Shown here one piece after another: positions 24,807-32,885 of a stretch of DNA of 64,000 bases. Each line of letters opens with the position of its first letter. The first letter of the stretch is position 1. The stretch is from Palsa-504 sp963753195 (GTDB lineage Bacteria > Actinomycetota > Actinomycetes > Streptosporangiales > Streptosporangiaceae). Made by a program: the position numbers and the translations under genes. Below the pieces are notes generated by a model that was not told the origin of the DNA, did no database searches, and saw only the letters and a program-made list of their open reading frames with translations. Location of the stretch: the NCBI GenBank assembly GCA_963753195.1, contig CAVWBH010000001.1:744001-808000 (forward strand), given 5' to 3'.

Positions 24807-26288
24807 ATGCCGACGATCGAGATCACCGGGGCCGGTGACGCGGGTCCCGGGCTGATCCGGGACGTGGCCGCCGGCCAGCCGGTCAGCATCGGGCCGGGCA
24901 CGCTGGCCGCGGTCGGGCGGCACCGGGCCGGGGCCATGCGGGCGCTGGCCGACGGGCGGCTGGTGTACGGGGTGAACACGGGCATGGGGGCGCTGTCGTC
25001 GGTCCGGCTCACCGAGCAGCAGCAGCGCTCGCATCAGCGCAACCTGATGCTGGCCCGGGCGACGGGCGGCCCGCCGTGGCTGGGCCCGGCCGAGGCCCGG
25101 GCGGTCATCACCGCCCGGCTGGTGACGTTCCTGTCCGGCGACGCCGCCGTATCGGCCGAGCTGTGCCTGCGGCTGGCTGACGTCCTCAACCTCGCCATCG
25201 TGCCCGCGGTGCCGCGCGGCGGCGCGGGCGCGGCCGGGGAGATCATGCAGCTGGCGCACGCGTTCGGCCCGCTGGTCGGCATCGGGCGGGTGCTGCGGCC
25301 GGACGGGGCCCTGGTCCCGGCGGGCCAGGCGCTGCGCGAGGCCGGGCTCGGCGAGTTCACGCTGGGCCCCAAGGAGGGCATCGCGCTGATCCAGGGCGTG
25401 CCCGGGGCCACGGGCCTGTGCGCGCTGCGGCTGGGCGAGGCGGCCGCGCTGGCCTCCCTCATGGAGGCATCGGCGGCGCTGTCCATCCTGGCCGTCCGGG
25501 CGCCGCGCGATCCGTACCGCGCCGCCTGCGCTCGCGGCGACGACGTGCTCGCCGCGGTGCTCGGACGGCTCCGCGCGGCCGCCGGCGATGAGCCGTCGCC
25601 GCGCTCGCTGCAAGCGCCGGTGTCGTTCCGGGTGGCTGGCCCGGTGCTGGCCCAGGCCGGCCGGGCCGCCGGGCTGCTGGAGGCGGCGGTCGGCCGGGCC
25701 CTGGCCGGGGTCACCGACTCCCCCGCCTACCTCGACGGCCAGTTCACCGGCAGCGCCGGGTTCCACGGGATTGACCTGGCCGCGCACTGCGACCTGGTCA
25801 CCGCGGCGTTCTGCCACGCGGCCGAGGTGTCGGCGGCGCGCGTCCACCGGCTGCTGGACCCCTCGGTCACCGGGCTGCCCGCGCAGCTGGCCCGCGAGCC
25901 GGGCCCGCAGGCCGGCCTGACGCCCGTGCATAAGCGGGCGGCCGGTGAGGTCCACGCCATGCGGCCGCTGGCCGCCGCGACCGCGGTCGGCCTGATCGAG
26001 ACCTCCGGCGGCCAGGAGGACGTCCAGTCGTTCGCCTGGGAAGCCGCCGAGAAGCTGGCCGCCGCCCTGCGCCACGCGCGTGCGGTCACAGCCTGCGAGC
26101 TGCTGGCGGGCTACCAGGCGGCGGTGCTGTCCGGGCTTCCGGGGCGCGCGCCGACGGCCCGGTCCCGGGCCCTGCTGGACTGGCTGTCCGGGATCATCGC
26201 CCCGATTGACGGCGACCGGCCGTTCGGCGAGGACCTCGAGCGCCTGATCAGTGCTTCCTCGACCAGTGTGTCCTGGCCGCCGGCCTGA
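24807..26288 (+). CDS. Aromatic amino acid ammonia-lyase homologue without the MIO-forming Ser
   Basis: A 493-residue protein with the histidine/phenylalanine ammonia-lyase fold. VYGVNTGMGALSS (Tyr54), PKEGIALIQG and TSGGQEDVQSF align with the family. The cofactor tripeptide Ala-Ser-Gly is instead Ala142-Ala143-Gly144, confirmed in the DNA as gcg gcc ggg, so the self-made MIO electrophile should not form. Other HAL positions also differ: the His after NLML is Arg84, the Asn of the INGTQ motif is Gln196, and the active-site Tyr loop is changed. The Gln-Glu-Asp block is kept. It is coupled to the OCD gene (2-bp gap). A different, MIO-independent reaction or a structural role is inferred. Confidence 0.75.
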   Translation: MPTIEITGAGDAGPGLIRDVAAGQPVSIGPGTLAAVGRHRAGAMRALADGRLVYGVNTGMGALSSVRLTEQQQRSHQRNLMLARATGGPPWLGPAEARAVITARLVTFLSGDAAVSAELCLRLADVLNLAIVPAVPRGGAGAAGEIMQLAHAFGPLVGIGRVLRPDGALVPAGQALREAGLGEFTLGPKEGIALIQGVPGATGLCALRLGEAAALASLMEASAALSILAVRAPRDPYRAACARGDDVLAAVLGRLRAAAGDEPSPRSLQAPVSFRVAGPVLAQAGRAAGLLEAAVGRALAGVTDSPAYLDGQFTGSAGFHGIDLAAHCDLVTAAFCHAAEVSAARVHRLLDPSVTGLPAQLAREPGPQAGLTPVHKRAAGEVHAMRPLAAATAVGLIETSGGQEDVQSFAWEAAEKLAAALRHARAVTACELLAGYQAAVLSGLPGRAPTARSRALLDWLSGIIAPIDGDRPFGEDLERLISASSTSVSWPPA

Positions 26289-26402
26289 CCGGCGACGTCA
26301 CTCGGCCGGGCCGTTCGCCTGACCTCTAGATCACGCGGCCGGGCCTGGCGCGGGCGGGCCGCGCCGTCGTCGCAACCGGTTCTTGATGGGCTCTTCACAG
26401 AT

Positions 26403-26410
26403 CCTTAACC
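26403..26410. promoter_or_regulatory. Candidate response-regulator motif (ccttaacc) before the redox operon
   Basis: The 8-mer ccttaacc is the reverse complement of ggttaagg at 30691-30698, found between the anchored-protein gene and the response regulator. It stands about 25 bp before the first gene of the redox operon, next to an AT-richer ttcacagat. A shared operator is inferred. Confidence 0.4.
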
Positions 26411-26434
26411 CGCCTCCTGCTTCGATCGCGGCTC

Positions 26435-26965
26435 ATGGATCACTCATATGAGCCTCCGACCGTACCGGTTCCGGTGCAGGAGCATCGGGGCGTGGCGCGC
26501 TCGGCCGGGCTGCGGCGCCTGTCCCAGCTGACCTGGCGGGTCACGCAGCTAAGTGCGGTCACCGCGGTAGGCTTCGCGACCCTGTTCGCGCGCACCGCTC
26601 CGGCCCCGCCGGCCAGCCAGTCCGTCTCGGCCAGCGGCACCGAGCCGTCCGCCGCGGCATCGTCGACCGGAACGCCGGCTCCTACGGCCGGCCAGCGGCA
26701 TCGCAAGCTGGCGCCGATGGCCGCCGCCCAAGGGCAGCCCTCGGCGCGGCCGGGCCAGCCCGCCACGTCCTCCGGCGGCCCGGGTGCTTCAAGCCCGGGA
26801 AGCGGACCGCGTTCGTCGGGCCCGCCGAGCGGGCCGGGTTCGCGGAGCTCGTCCGCCGCGCCCACGCTGACGCCGCCCAGCTCGGCTCCGGCCCCAGCTC
26901 CGTCGACCAGCTCCGCATCTGCGCCGGCCCCGACCGTCTCCAGCACGTCGCACGCGGGGGGCTGA
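26435..26965 (+). CDS. Membrane-anchored Ser/Pro-rich protein, first gene of the redox operon
   Basis: A 176-residue protein with a cytoplasmic head of about 35 residues. One hydrophobic segment (QLSAVTAVGFATLFA, about 38-53) anchors it. The remaining 120 residues are rich in Ser, Pro, Ala and Gly with no predicted fold, and should face outward. The stop overlaps the ApbE start (TGATG). I do not recognise the family. ApbE flavinylates Thr/Ser in a D-G-x-S/T-G/A-A-T type motif, and no such motif is visible in this tail, so a role as flavin carrier is not supported. It may be a scaffold for the complex encoded downstream. Confidence 0.6.
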   Translation: MDHSYEPPTVPVPVQEHRGVARSAGLRRLSQLTWRVTQLSAVTAVGFATLFARTAPAPPASQSVSASGTEPSAAASSTGTPAPTAGQRHRKLAPMAAAQGQPSARPGQPATSSGGPGASSPGSGPRSSGPPSGPGSRSSSAAPTLTPPSSAPAPAPSTSSASAPAPTVSSTSHAGG

Positions 26966-27930
26966 TGCCGGCGGCGGCGATGGCGATCGGCACGCGCACG
27001 TTCCGGGCGCTCGGGACGTTCGCGACACTGCTCGTCACCAACCCGGACGCCCTGGTCCCGGCCCACGACCTGCTCGCCGCGGAACTGGCGGCGATGGACG
27101 CGGCCTGCTCCCGGTTCCGGGCCAGCTCCGAGCTGTGGCAGGTTAACCACGCTCGGGGCCGTCCCGTCCCGGTCAGCCCGCTGTTCGCGGACGCGCTGCG
27201 GGTGGCCCTTGCGGCCGCGGCGCTCACCGACGGGGACGTGGATCCCACCTGCGGGCTGTCCTTGATCCGGCTCGGCTACGACCGGGACTTCGCTCGGGCC
27301 CGGCGGTACGCGGGCCGCCTGCGTCGGCCGCCGGTGCCAGCGGGCGGCTGGCGCCGGGTGGAACTGGACCTGGACCAGCGGGCGGTCACGGTCCCGGCCG
27401 ACGTCATGCTCGACCTGGGAGCCACGGCCAAGGCACTGGCCGCGGACCGGGCGGCGGAAGCCATCGTGGCGGCGCTCGGCGGCGGTGTCCTGGTCAACCT
27501 GGGCGGCGACATCCGGGTGGCCGGTGCCCCGCCCGACGGCGGCTGGCCGGTCGGCATCGCCGACGACGTCGGCTTCGACACCAGCACCGCCAGTATTCAG
27601 GCCCGCCAAGTGGTCACGATCTGCGACGGCGGCCTGGCCACGTCGAGCCCACTGGGCCGCGCCTGGCAGCGCGGTGGGGTGGACCTGCACCACATCATCG
27701 TCCCGGCCACCGGCCTGCCCGCCGATTCCTGCTGGCGGGCGGCGAGCGTCGCCGCCGCGAGCTGCGTCGACGCGAACATCGCCAGTACCGCCGCGATCCT
27801 GCGCGGCGGGGAGGCACCCGAGTGGCTGGCCGGGCTGGGACTGCCCGCCCGGCTGGTGCGCCACGACGGCTCGACGGTGACCGTCGGCGGGTGGCCCGCT
27901 CGGGACGAGAGCGGGGAACACCACACATGA
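26965..27930 (+). CDS. apbE: ApbE family FAD:protein FMN transferase
   Basis: A 321-residue ApbE-family protein, which attaches FMN covalently to Thr/Ser of partner proteins using FAD. Visible are the N-terminal AMDAACSRFRASSELWQVN, the DPTCGLSLIRLGYD segment, the conserved LDLGATAKALAADRA, LVNLGGDIRVAG, and GGLATSSPLGRAW, which ends in the usual active-site region before DLHHIIVPATG. No signal peptide or lipobox is seen at the N-terminus, so it probably works in the cytoplasm, unlike many periplasmic ApbEs. It overlaps both neighbours (TGATG upstream, ATGA downstream). No FMN-binding-domain substrate is encoded nearby. Confidence 0.85.
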   Translation: MPAAAMAIGTRTFRALGTFATLLVTNPDALVPAHDLLAAELAAMDAACSRFRASSELWQVNHARGRPVPVSPLFADALRVALAAAALTDGDVDPTCGLSLIRLGYDRDFARARRYAGRLRRPPVPAGGWRRVELDLDQRAVTVPADVMLDLGATAKALAADRAAEAIVAALGGGVLVNLGGDIRVAGAPPDGGWPVGIADDVGFDTSTASIQARQVVTICDGGLATSSPLGRAWQRGGVDLHHIIVPATGLPADSCWRAASVAAASCVDANIASTAAILRGGEAPEWLAGLGLPARLVRHDGSTVTVGGWPARDESGEHHT

Positions 27931-28478
27931 GCATCAGCCTGCAGGGACCGGGCCTGTGGTACGCCACCCGGGCGACCGGCCTGGTGGCCCTGCTGCTGCT
28001 GACGTTCAGCGTGCTGCTCGGCCTCCTCACCGCGGGCCGGTTCTCCGCCCGGCGGTGGCCGCGGTTCCTCTCCCAGGGCCTGCACCGCAACACCTCGCTC
28101 CTGGTGCTGGTGTTCCTGGCCCTGCACGTGGGCACGACGGTGATCGATACCTACACGTCCATCCCGCTGATGGCGGCGTTCATCCCGTTCGCCTCCTCGT
28201 ACAAGGCGGCCTGGCTGAGCCTCGGCGCAATAGCGCTTGACATCCTCCTCGCCCTGGTCGCCACCAGCCTGCTCAGGGCACGGCTCGGGCACCGGGCCTG
28301 GCGCCGGGTGCACTGGGGAGCCTACGCATGCTGGCCGGTCGCCGTCGCGCACGGCGCGGGAATCGGCACCGACCGGAACGCCACCTGGGTCATCGTGTTG
28401 ACCATTACTTGTGCCGCCTGCGTGCTGGCCGTGGGGACCTGGCGGCTCGTCGCCGGAGCCCGACTGGAGGTCCGGTGA
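27927..28478 (+). CDS. Ferric-reductase-like transmembrane cytochrome b protein
   Basis: A 183-residue membrane protein of the ferric-reductase-like transmembrane (MsrQ/FRD) class, with five to six helices. GLVALLLLTFSVLLGLLTAG opens it. Helix-borne histidines that may hold b-type heme are in LHRNTSLLVLVFLALHVG, and a second pair is in VHWGAYACWPVAVAHGAG. There is no fused flavin/NAD domain, so electrons must come from partners. It overlaps apbE and the NuoF-like gene by 4 bp each. Inferred role: passing electrons from the cytosolic flavin/Fe-S proteins into or across the membrane. Confidence 0.8.
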   Translation: MSISLQGPGLWYATRATGLVALLLLTFSVLLGLLTAGRFSARRWPRFLSQGLHRNTSLLVLVFLALHVGTTVIDTYTSIPLMAAFIPFASSYKAAWLSLGAIALDILLALVATSLLRARLGHRAWRRVHWGAYACWPVAVAHGAGIGTDRNATWVIVLTITCAACVLAVGTWRLVAGARLEVR

Positions 28479-29788
28479 CCACGCTGGCCCTGCCCCCGTC
28501 TCGGCGGCCGGCGCCCGCGGTGCGGCTGCCCCGCCTGCTCGCGGGCATCGGCGGCCAGCCCACGAGCCTGCGCGGGCACGAGCGGCAGCACGGGCCGATG
28601 CCAGTGCTGCGCCGGCCGGAGCGCCTCATCGACATTGTGGAGGCCTCGGGCGTGACCGGCCGGGGCGGGGCAGGCTTCCCGGCCGGGCGCAAGATGCGGT
28701 CGGTCGCGGCCGGGCCGGGAAGCAAGGTGCTGGTCGCTAACGGCGCCGAGGGCGAGCCCGCCAGCGGCAAGGACCGGCTGCTGTTGAGCAGGCTCCCGCA
28801 CCTGGTGCTGGACGGGATGACGCTCGCCGCGCAGGCGGTCGGCGCGAGCGAGGCGCACCTGTGCGTGCACCGGGCCGAGGACGGCCTCCTGGACCTCCTG
28901 GGATACGCGATTCAGGAGCGGCTGGCGGCCGGTCTGGACCCGGTGCCGATCCAGGTGACCGGCATCCCGGGCCGGTACGTGTCCAGCGAGCAGTCCTCGA
29001 TCGTCCAGTACCTGAACGGCGGACCGGGCAAGCCGACCTTCGCCCCCCCGCGCCCGCACGAGCGCGGCGTCCGGGGAAACCCGACGCTGGTGCACAACGT
29101 CGAGACGCTGGCTCACATGGCCTTGATCGCCCGTTACGGCGACCGCTGGTTCCGCAGCGCCGGATCGCCGTCGGCTCCCGGTTCGATGCTCGTGACGGTG
29201 GGCGGCGCAGTGGGCCGGCCAGGCGTCTACGAGATCGAGATGGGCACCGCCCTCGGGCGGGCGGTGACGCTGGCCGGCGGTCCCGCCGAGCCGCTGCAGG
29301 CGCTGTTGGTCGGCGGGTACTTCGGGGCCTGGCTGCCGGTTCAAGCGGCCTGGCCCGTACCGATGACCCACGCCGCCTTGAGGACGGCGGGCGGAACGCT
29401 CGGGGCGGGCATCGTGATCGCCGTGCCGGTTTCGGCCTGCCCGATCGCGGAGACCGCCCGCGTGATCCGTTACCTGGCCGAAGAGACCGCGGGTCAGTGC
29501 GGCCCGTGCGTGTTCGGGCTGCCCGCTGTGGCTGACGTGCTCGGCGACCTGGCTTACTGCGGTGGCCGGGACGGAGCTCTCGACCAGGTGGCGGAGCTGC
29601 TCCCGCTCATCGAGCGCCGCGGCGCGTGCCGGCATCCGGACGGGGCCACCCAGCTGGTGCGCAGCCTGTTCCGGGCGTTCCCGGACGACGCGCGCAGGCA
29701 CGAGCGGACGGGATCCTGCGACGGCGTGAGCCGGTCCCCGCTGCTTCCGCTGCCCGGCGACGAGGACCGGGAGCGGGGCTTCCGGTGA
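28475..29788 (+). CDS. NuoF-like NADH-binding flavin/iron-sulfur protein
   Basis: A 437-residue protein related to the 51-kDa subunit of complex I (NuoF). The FMN/NADH site is GRGGAGFPAGRKM and NGAEGEPASGKDRLL. An SLBB-like ligand domain follows (about 235-310, GSMLVTVGGAVGRPGVYEI). The C-terminal Fe-S region has AGQCGPCVFGLPAV and RRGACRHPDGA, giving three clear cysteines where NuoF has four, so the N3 cluster is altered or incomplete. It probably oxidises NAD(P)H and hands electrons to the ferredoxin encoded next. GTG 28475 overlaps the upstream stop. Related uncharacterised proteins occur in other actinobacteria with ferric-reductase-like partners. Confidence 0.8.
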   Translation: MTTLALPPSRRPAPAVRLPRLLAGIGGQPTSLRGHERQHGPMPVLRRPERLIDIVEASGVTGRGGAGFPAGRKMRSVAAGPGSKVLVANGAEGEPASGKDRLLLSRLPHLVLDGMTLAAQAVGASEAHLCVHRAEDGLLDLLGYAIQERLAAGLDPVPIQVTGIPGRYVSSEQSSIVQYLNGGPGKPTFAPPRPHERGVRGNPTLVHNVETLAHMALIARYGDRWFRSAGSPSAPGSMLVTVGGAVGRPGVYEIEMGTALGRAVTLAGGPAEPLQALLVGGYFGAWLPVQAAWPVPMTHAALRTAGGTLGAGIVIAVPVSACPIAETARVIRYLAEETAGQCGPCVFGLPAVADVLGDLAYCGGRDGALDQVAELLPLIERRGACRHPDGATQLVRSLFRAFPDDARRHERTGSCDGVSRSPLLPLPGDEDRERGFR

Positions 29789-30000
29789 GCGTCACCCTCC
29801 AGGTCAACCCGATCGCCTGCGCCGGCCATGGCATGTGCGCCGAGCTGCTGCCCGAGATCATCCAGCTGGACCGGTGGGGGTACCCGATCGTGTCCTCCCC
29901 GACGGTGCCCCGTGCGCTGGTGGATCACGCGAGGCGCGCAGCCCAGGCCTGCCCCACCCTGGCCCTGCTGATCGACGAGGCGGCGGGGAAGCACCGGTAA
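29785..30000 (+). CDS. Small 3Fe-4S/4Fe-4S type ferredoxin
   Basis: A 71-residue ferredoxin starting at GTG 29785, which overlaps the NuoF-like stop (GTGA). It has Cys12 and Cys18 in CAGHGMC and a third Cys in AAQACPTLALL. That is the three-cysteine pattern of monocluster 3Fe-4S ferredoxins like those serving actinobacterial P450s, with Gly-His in the middle of the first loop. It is the last gene of the overlapping redox operon and the likely electron carrier between the NuoF-like protein and the membrane cytochrome or another acceptor. No P450 is nearby. Confidence 0.8.
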   Translation: MSVTLQVNPIACAGHGMCAELLPEIIQLDRWGYPIVSSPTVPRALVDHARRAAQACPTLALLIDEAAGKHR

Positions 30001-30046
30001 CCGGCCCGCGCGCCGGGACGCGCTCTCCGCATCTTTCGTCGCGTCG

Positions 30047-30661
30047 TTAGTCATCGCCGCCTCTGCCGTCATCATCGCCTCCGCTCCAGGGACCGCCGAT
30101 CGTGCTAGTGGCGGCCGGGACCCCGGTTGAGCAGGACACCAGCATGGTCACCGAGTTCGCGGCGGAGTTGAACGTCACCCGCGCGGTAGCGGCCGGCCCG
30201 CGGACCACAGTGCCGGCCTCATAGCCCGGGACTGGGCTCCACGACACCAGGTAGGCGCCGCCCGGGCCGCAGTCGGCCACGACGGTGCCGCCCAGTGAGC
30301 TGAGCACCGCCGAGGCGGGCGCCGCGGTGGCCGCCGCCTGCCCGCTGGGCGAGGATGCGGGCCGGGATCCGCCAGCGCGGGCCGACGGCGAGATCCCGCT
30401 TTCCGCCAGGCCCTGGGACGGCCGCGCCTGGCGTGCCCGCGTAACGGACGGCCTAGGGCTGGGCGAACTGGCCGACGCCGGGGCGGGCCCATGCGTCTCG
30501 GCGGCCTCGGCAGCGAGCGCCCGGCTCACGGTGGCCGCGGTCAGCTGCTGGCTGGTACTGGTGGCAATGCCCTGGCCGAGCAAAGATACGGCCAGCAAGC
30601 TGCCCGCGGTCGCGGCACCCACCCCGAGCAGCCAGGCGCCCACTCCAGCCAAGATCCGCAT
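30047..30661 (-). CDS. Membrane-anchored extracytoplasmic protein of unknown function
   Basis: About 204 residues from ATG 30659-30661; the frame is open to 30751, so the start is uncertain. One N-terminal membrane segment (ILAGVGAWLLGVGAATAGSL) is followed by a Ser/Pro/Ala-rich linker (about 60-125). A compact C-terminal domain follows (about 130-190) with TVVADCGPGGAYLVSW and SVTMLVSCSTG, two cysteines able to form a disulfide, and an acidic Gly tail. Family unknown. It converges on the ferredoxin gene and diverges from the response regulator, sharing that promoter region, so it may be a target or sensor partner of the two-component system. Confidence 0.6.
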   Translation of the reverse strand: MRILAGVGAWLLGVGAATAGSLLAVSLLGQGIATSTSQQLTAATVSRALAAEAAETHGPAPASASSPSPRPSVTRARQARPSQGLAESGISPSARAGGSRPASSPSGQAAATAAPASAVLSSLGGTVVADCGPGGAYLVSWSPVPGYEAGTVVRGPAATARVTFNSAANSVTMLVSCSTGVPAATSTIGGPWSGGDDDGRGGDD

Positions 30662-30690
30662 GCGCACCTGGCCGAGAGTGGCGCAGGTCC

Positions 30691-30775
30691 GGTTAAGGGC
30701 AGGTAAAGCGGTCGCTAAGGACGTGGCGCGGACCGGGACAGGCTGGCCCATATGGGGCCTGCCTGCAGGTAAAGC
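30691..30775. promoter_or_regulatory. Divergent promoter region with direct repeats gcaggtaaagc and ggttaagg
   Basis: The 11-mer gcaggtaaagc occurs at 30699-30709 and again at 30765-30775, 66 bp (about six helical turns) apart. The 8-mer ggttaagg at 30691-30698 also occurs, inverted, before the redox operon at 26403. Direct repeats of this size are typical OmpR-family binding sites. Confidence 0.5.
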
Positions 30776-30791
30776 TCGGTACCTTCATCTC

Positions 30792-31478
30792 GTGGCACAG
30801 CTGCTGCTGGTTGAGGACGACGCGGCCATCCGCGGTGCGCTGATCCGCGCGCTCACCGAGCGCGGGCATGCGGTGACGAGCCAGCCCAGCGCCATGACCG
30901 CCCTGCAGCACGTGCTGGACTCACCGCCGGACTTGATCCTGCTCGACCTCGGCCTGCCCGATCTAGGCGGGTACGAGGTGCTGCGGATGATGCGGGCGGT
31001 CACATCCGTCCCGGTCGTCGTGGTCACCGCGCGCGACGACGAGGCCGAGATCATCCGGGTGCTCGACGCGGGGGCGGACGATTATGTGATCAAGCCGTTC
31101 GGCGCGGGCCAGATCGACGCCCGGATCCGCGCGGTGCTGCGCCGGCTGGGCAGCGCTGGCCCGGGTCCGGCCGGCCCCCTCGACGTGGGCGGCCTGAGGC
31201 TGGACCCGGACGCGCATGAGGCCACCCTCGACGCCGCGCCGCTGGACCTGAGCAGGCGCGAATTCGAGCTCCTCCACTACCTGGCACTGCACGCCGGCCA
31301 GGTAGTGACCCGGCGCGATCTGCTCACCCACGTCTGGCGGATGCCGTACGGCGGCGCGGATAAGACCGTCGATGTGCACGTGTCATGGCTGCGCCGCAAG
31401 CTCGGCGAGACCGCTCAGCAGCCCCGCTACCTGCATACCGTCCGCGGGGTCGGGATCAAGCTAAGCCCGCCCCCATGA
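30792..31478 (+). CDS. OmpR-family response regulator
   Basis: A 228-residue two-domain regulator. The receiver domain has acidic Asp9/10, phospho-acceptor Asp52 in LLDLGLPD, and Lys101 in YVIKPFG. The C-terminal winged helix (about 130-226) has SRREFELLHYLALHAGQVV, VDVHVSWLRRKL and the wing YLHTVRGVGI. GTG 30792 is preceded by the direct-repeat region; the longer frame to 30285 overlaps the divergent gene and is not credible. Its stop overlaps the kinase ATG by 4 bp. Position and shared motifs suggest control of itself, the adjacent anchored protein and the redox operon. Confidence 0.9.
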   Translation: MAQLLLVEDDAAIRGALIRALTERGHAVTSQPSAMTALQHVLDSPPDLILLDLGLPDLGGYEVLRMMRAVTSVPVVVVTARDDEAEIIRVLDAGADDYVIKPFGAGQIDARIRAVLRRLGSAGPGPAGPLDVGGLRLDPDAHEATLDAAPLDLSRREFELLHYLALHAGQVVTRRDLLTHVWRMPYGGADKTVDVHVSWLRRKLGETAQQPRYLHTVRGVGIKLSPPP

Positions 31479-32806
31479 GGCTGCGCGTCATCCTGCTCGT
31501 GGTGGCGACCAGTTCCCTGGTGCTGGTCTCCTTCCTGATTCCGCTCGCCCTGGTGCTGCGCACGCTCGCCGCCGACCGGGCGGTAAGCACCGCCACCGAC
31601 CAGGCGCAGTCCATGGCCCCGCTGGTGACGACCCTGCCGACCGATAGCCTGCGGCTGGCGATCGACCAGATCAACGCGCAGGCCCGCACCGGGGTAACCG
31701 TCTTCCTGCCCTCGGGCACCGAGCTCGGCCAGCAGGCGCCCTGGTCGGCGGCCATCCGGCTGGCCCGCAACGGCCGCAGCTTCACCGCCGAGGCCGCAGG
31801 CGGGGAACAGGTACTGGTGGCCGTGGAGGGACTGCCCGGCGGGCCCGCGGTGATCAGCATCTTCGTACCCGGCTCGGTGCTCCGCCACGGGGTAACCCGG
31901 GCCTGGCTGCTGCTCGGAGGCGTAGGCCTCCTGCTGCTCGTGCTCAGCGTCGCGGTCGCCGACCAGCTGGCCCGCTCGGTGGTCCGCCCGATCAAGGCTC
32001 TCGCGCTCGCTTCTGACCGCCTGGCGGCCGGCGATTTGTCAGCCCGGGCGACGCTCGCCGGGCCGCCGGAGGTGCGCCGGGCGGGCGCCGGGCTGAACCG
32101 GCTGGCGGTTCGCATCGGCGAGCTGCTCGCCCACGAGCGGGAGACGGTCGCCGACCTGTCCCACCGGCTGCGGACCCCGCTGACCGCGCTGCGCATCGAT
32201 GCCGAGTCACTGCGGGACGGCGCTGAGATGGAACGGCTGCTGGCCGACGTCAGCGCGGTGGAACGCACGGTCAGCGGTATCATCCGCGAGGCACGGCGGC
32301 CGAGCGGTGAGAGCATCCGGGCCTCGTGCGACGCCGCCGAGGTCATCGGCGAGCGCGCGGCATTCTGGTGGCCGCTGGCCGAGGACCAGGACCGCTGGAT
32401 GACCGTCGACCTGGCTCCGGGACCGATCCCGGTCCGCGTCTCGCGGGACGACCTGGCCGCATGTGCGGACATCCTGCTGGAAAACGTGTTCGCCCACACT
32501 CCGGAAGGCGCCGCTCTGGCCATCCGGCTCAGCCCGCGGGCCGGGGGCGGCGCGTGGCTGGTGGTCACGGACGACGGGCCCGGCTTCGGCGACGCCGATC
32601 CCACGGAGCGGGGCTTGTCCCGCGGCGGCTCGACCGGTCTCGGCCTGGACATCGCCCGGCGGATCGCCGAGGCGTCCGGCGGGACGCTGGCCGTGGGCCG
32701 GTCAGGCTCGGCCGGCGGCGCGGTCCGCCTGGGCCTGGGACCGCCCGCAGGGCGGCCGGAGACGGGCCGTAAGCACAGCCGTAACCGGCTCAGGCTCTGG
32801 GCCTGA
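31475..32806 (+). CDS. Membrane sensor histidine kinase
   Basis: A 443-residue kinase. Helix 1 (about 5-28) and helix 2 (about 143-163) enclose an extracytoplasmic sensor of about 110 residues. A HAMP linker with VVRPIKALALASDRLAAGDL follows. The dimerisation helix has phospho-acceptor His230 in DLSHRLRTPLTALRID. The catalytic ATPase has the N-box ENVFAHTPEGA, the G1 box DDGPGFG and the G2 box STGLGLDIARR. It overlaps the response regulator by ATGA, so the pair is a standard two-component system. The sensor sequence gives no ligand. Confidence 0.9.
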   Translation: MRLRVILLVVATSSLVLVSFLIPLALVLRTLAADRAVSTATDQAQSMAPLVTTLPTDSLRLAIDQINAQARTGVTVFLPSGTELGQQAPWSAAIRLARNGRSFTAEAAGGEQVLVAVEGLPGGPAVISIFVPGSVLRHGVTRAWLLLGGVGLLLLVLSVAVADQLARSVVRPIKALALASDRLAAGDLSARATLAGPPEVRRAGAGLNRLAVRIGELLAHERETVADLSHRLRTPLTALRIDAESLRDGAEMERLLADVSAVERTVSGIIREARRPSGESIRASCDAAEVIGERAAFWWPLAEDQDRWMTVDLAPGPIPVRVSRDDLAACADILLENVFAHTPEGAALAIRLSPRAGGGAWLVVTDDGPGFGDADPTERGLSRGGSTGLGLDIARRIAEASGGTLAVGRSGSAGGAVRLGLGPPAGRPETGRKHSRNRLRLWA

Positions 32807-32885
32807 CCGCCGATCGTGAGGACGGGCGAGGCGGTCCCTCGCGCAACCTTCGATTCCCTCGCCGCCCTCGCTGCAGGCACCGGTG

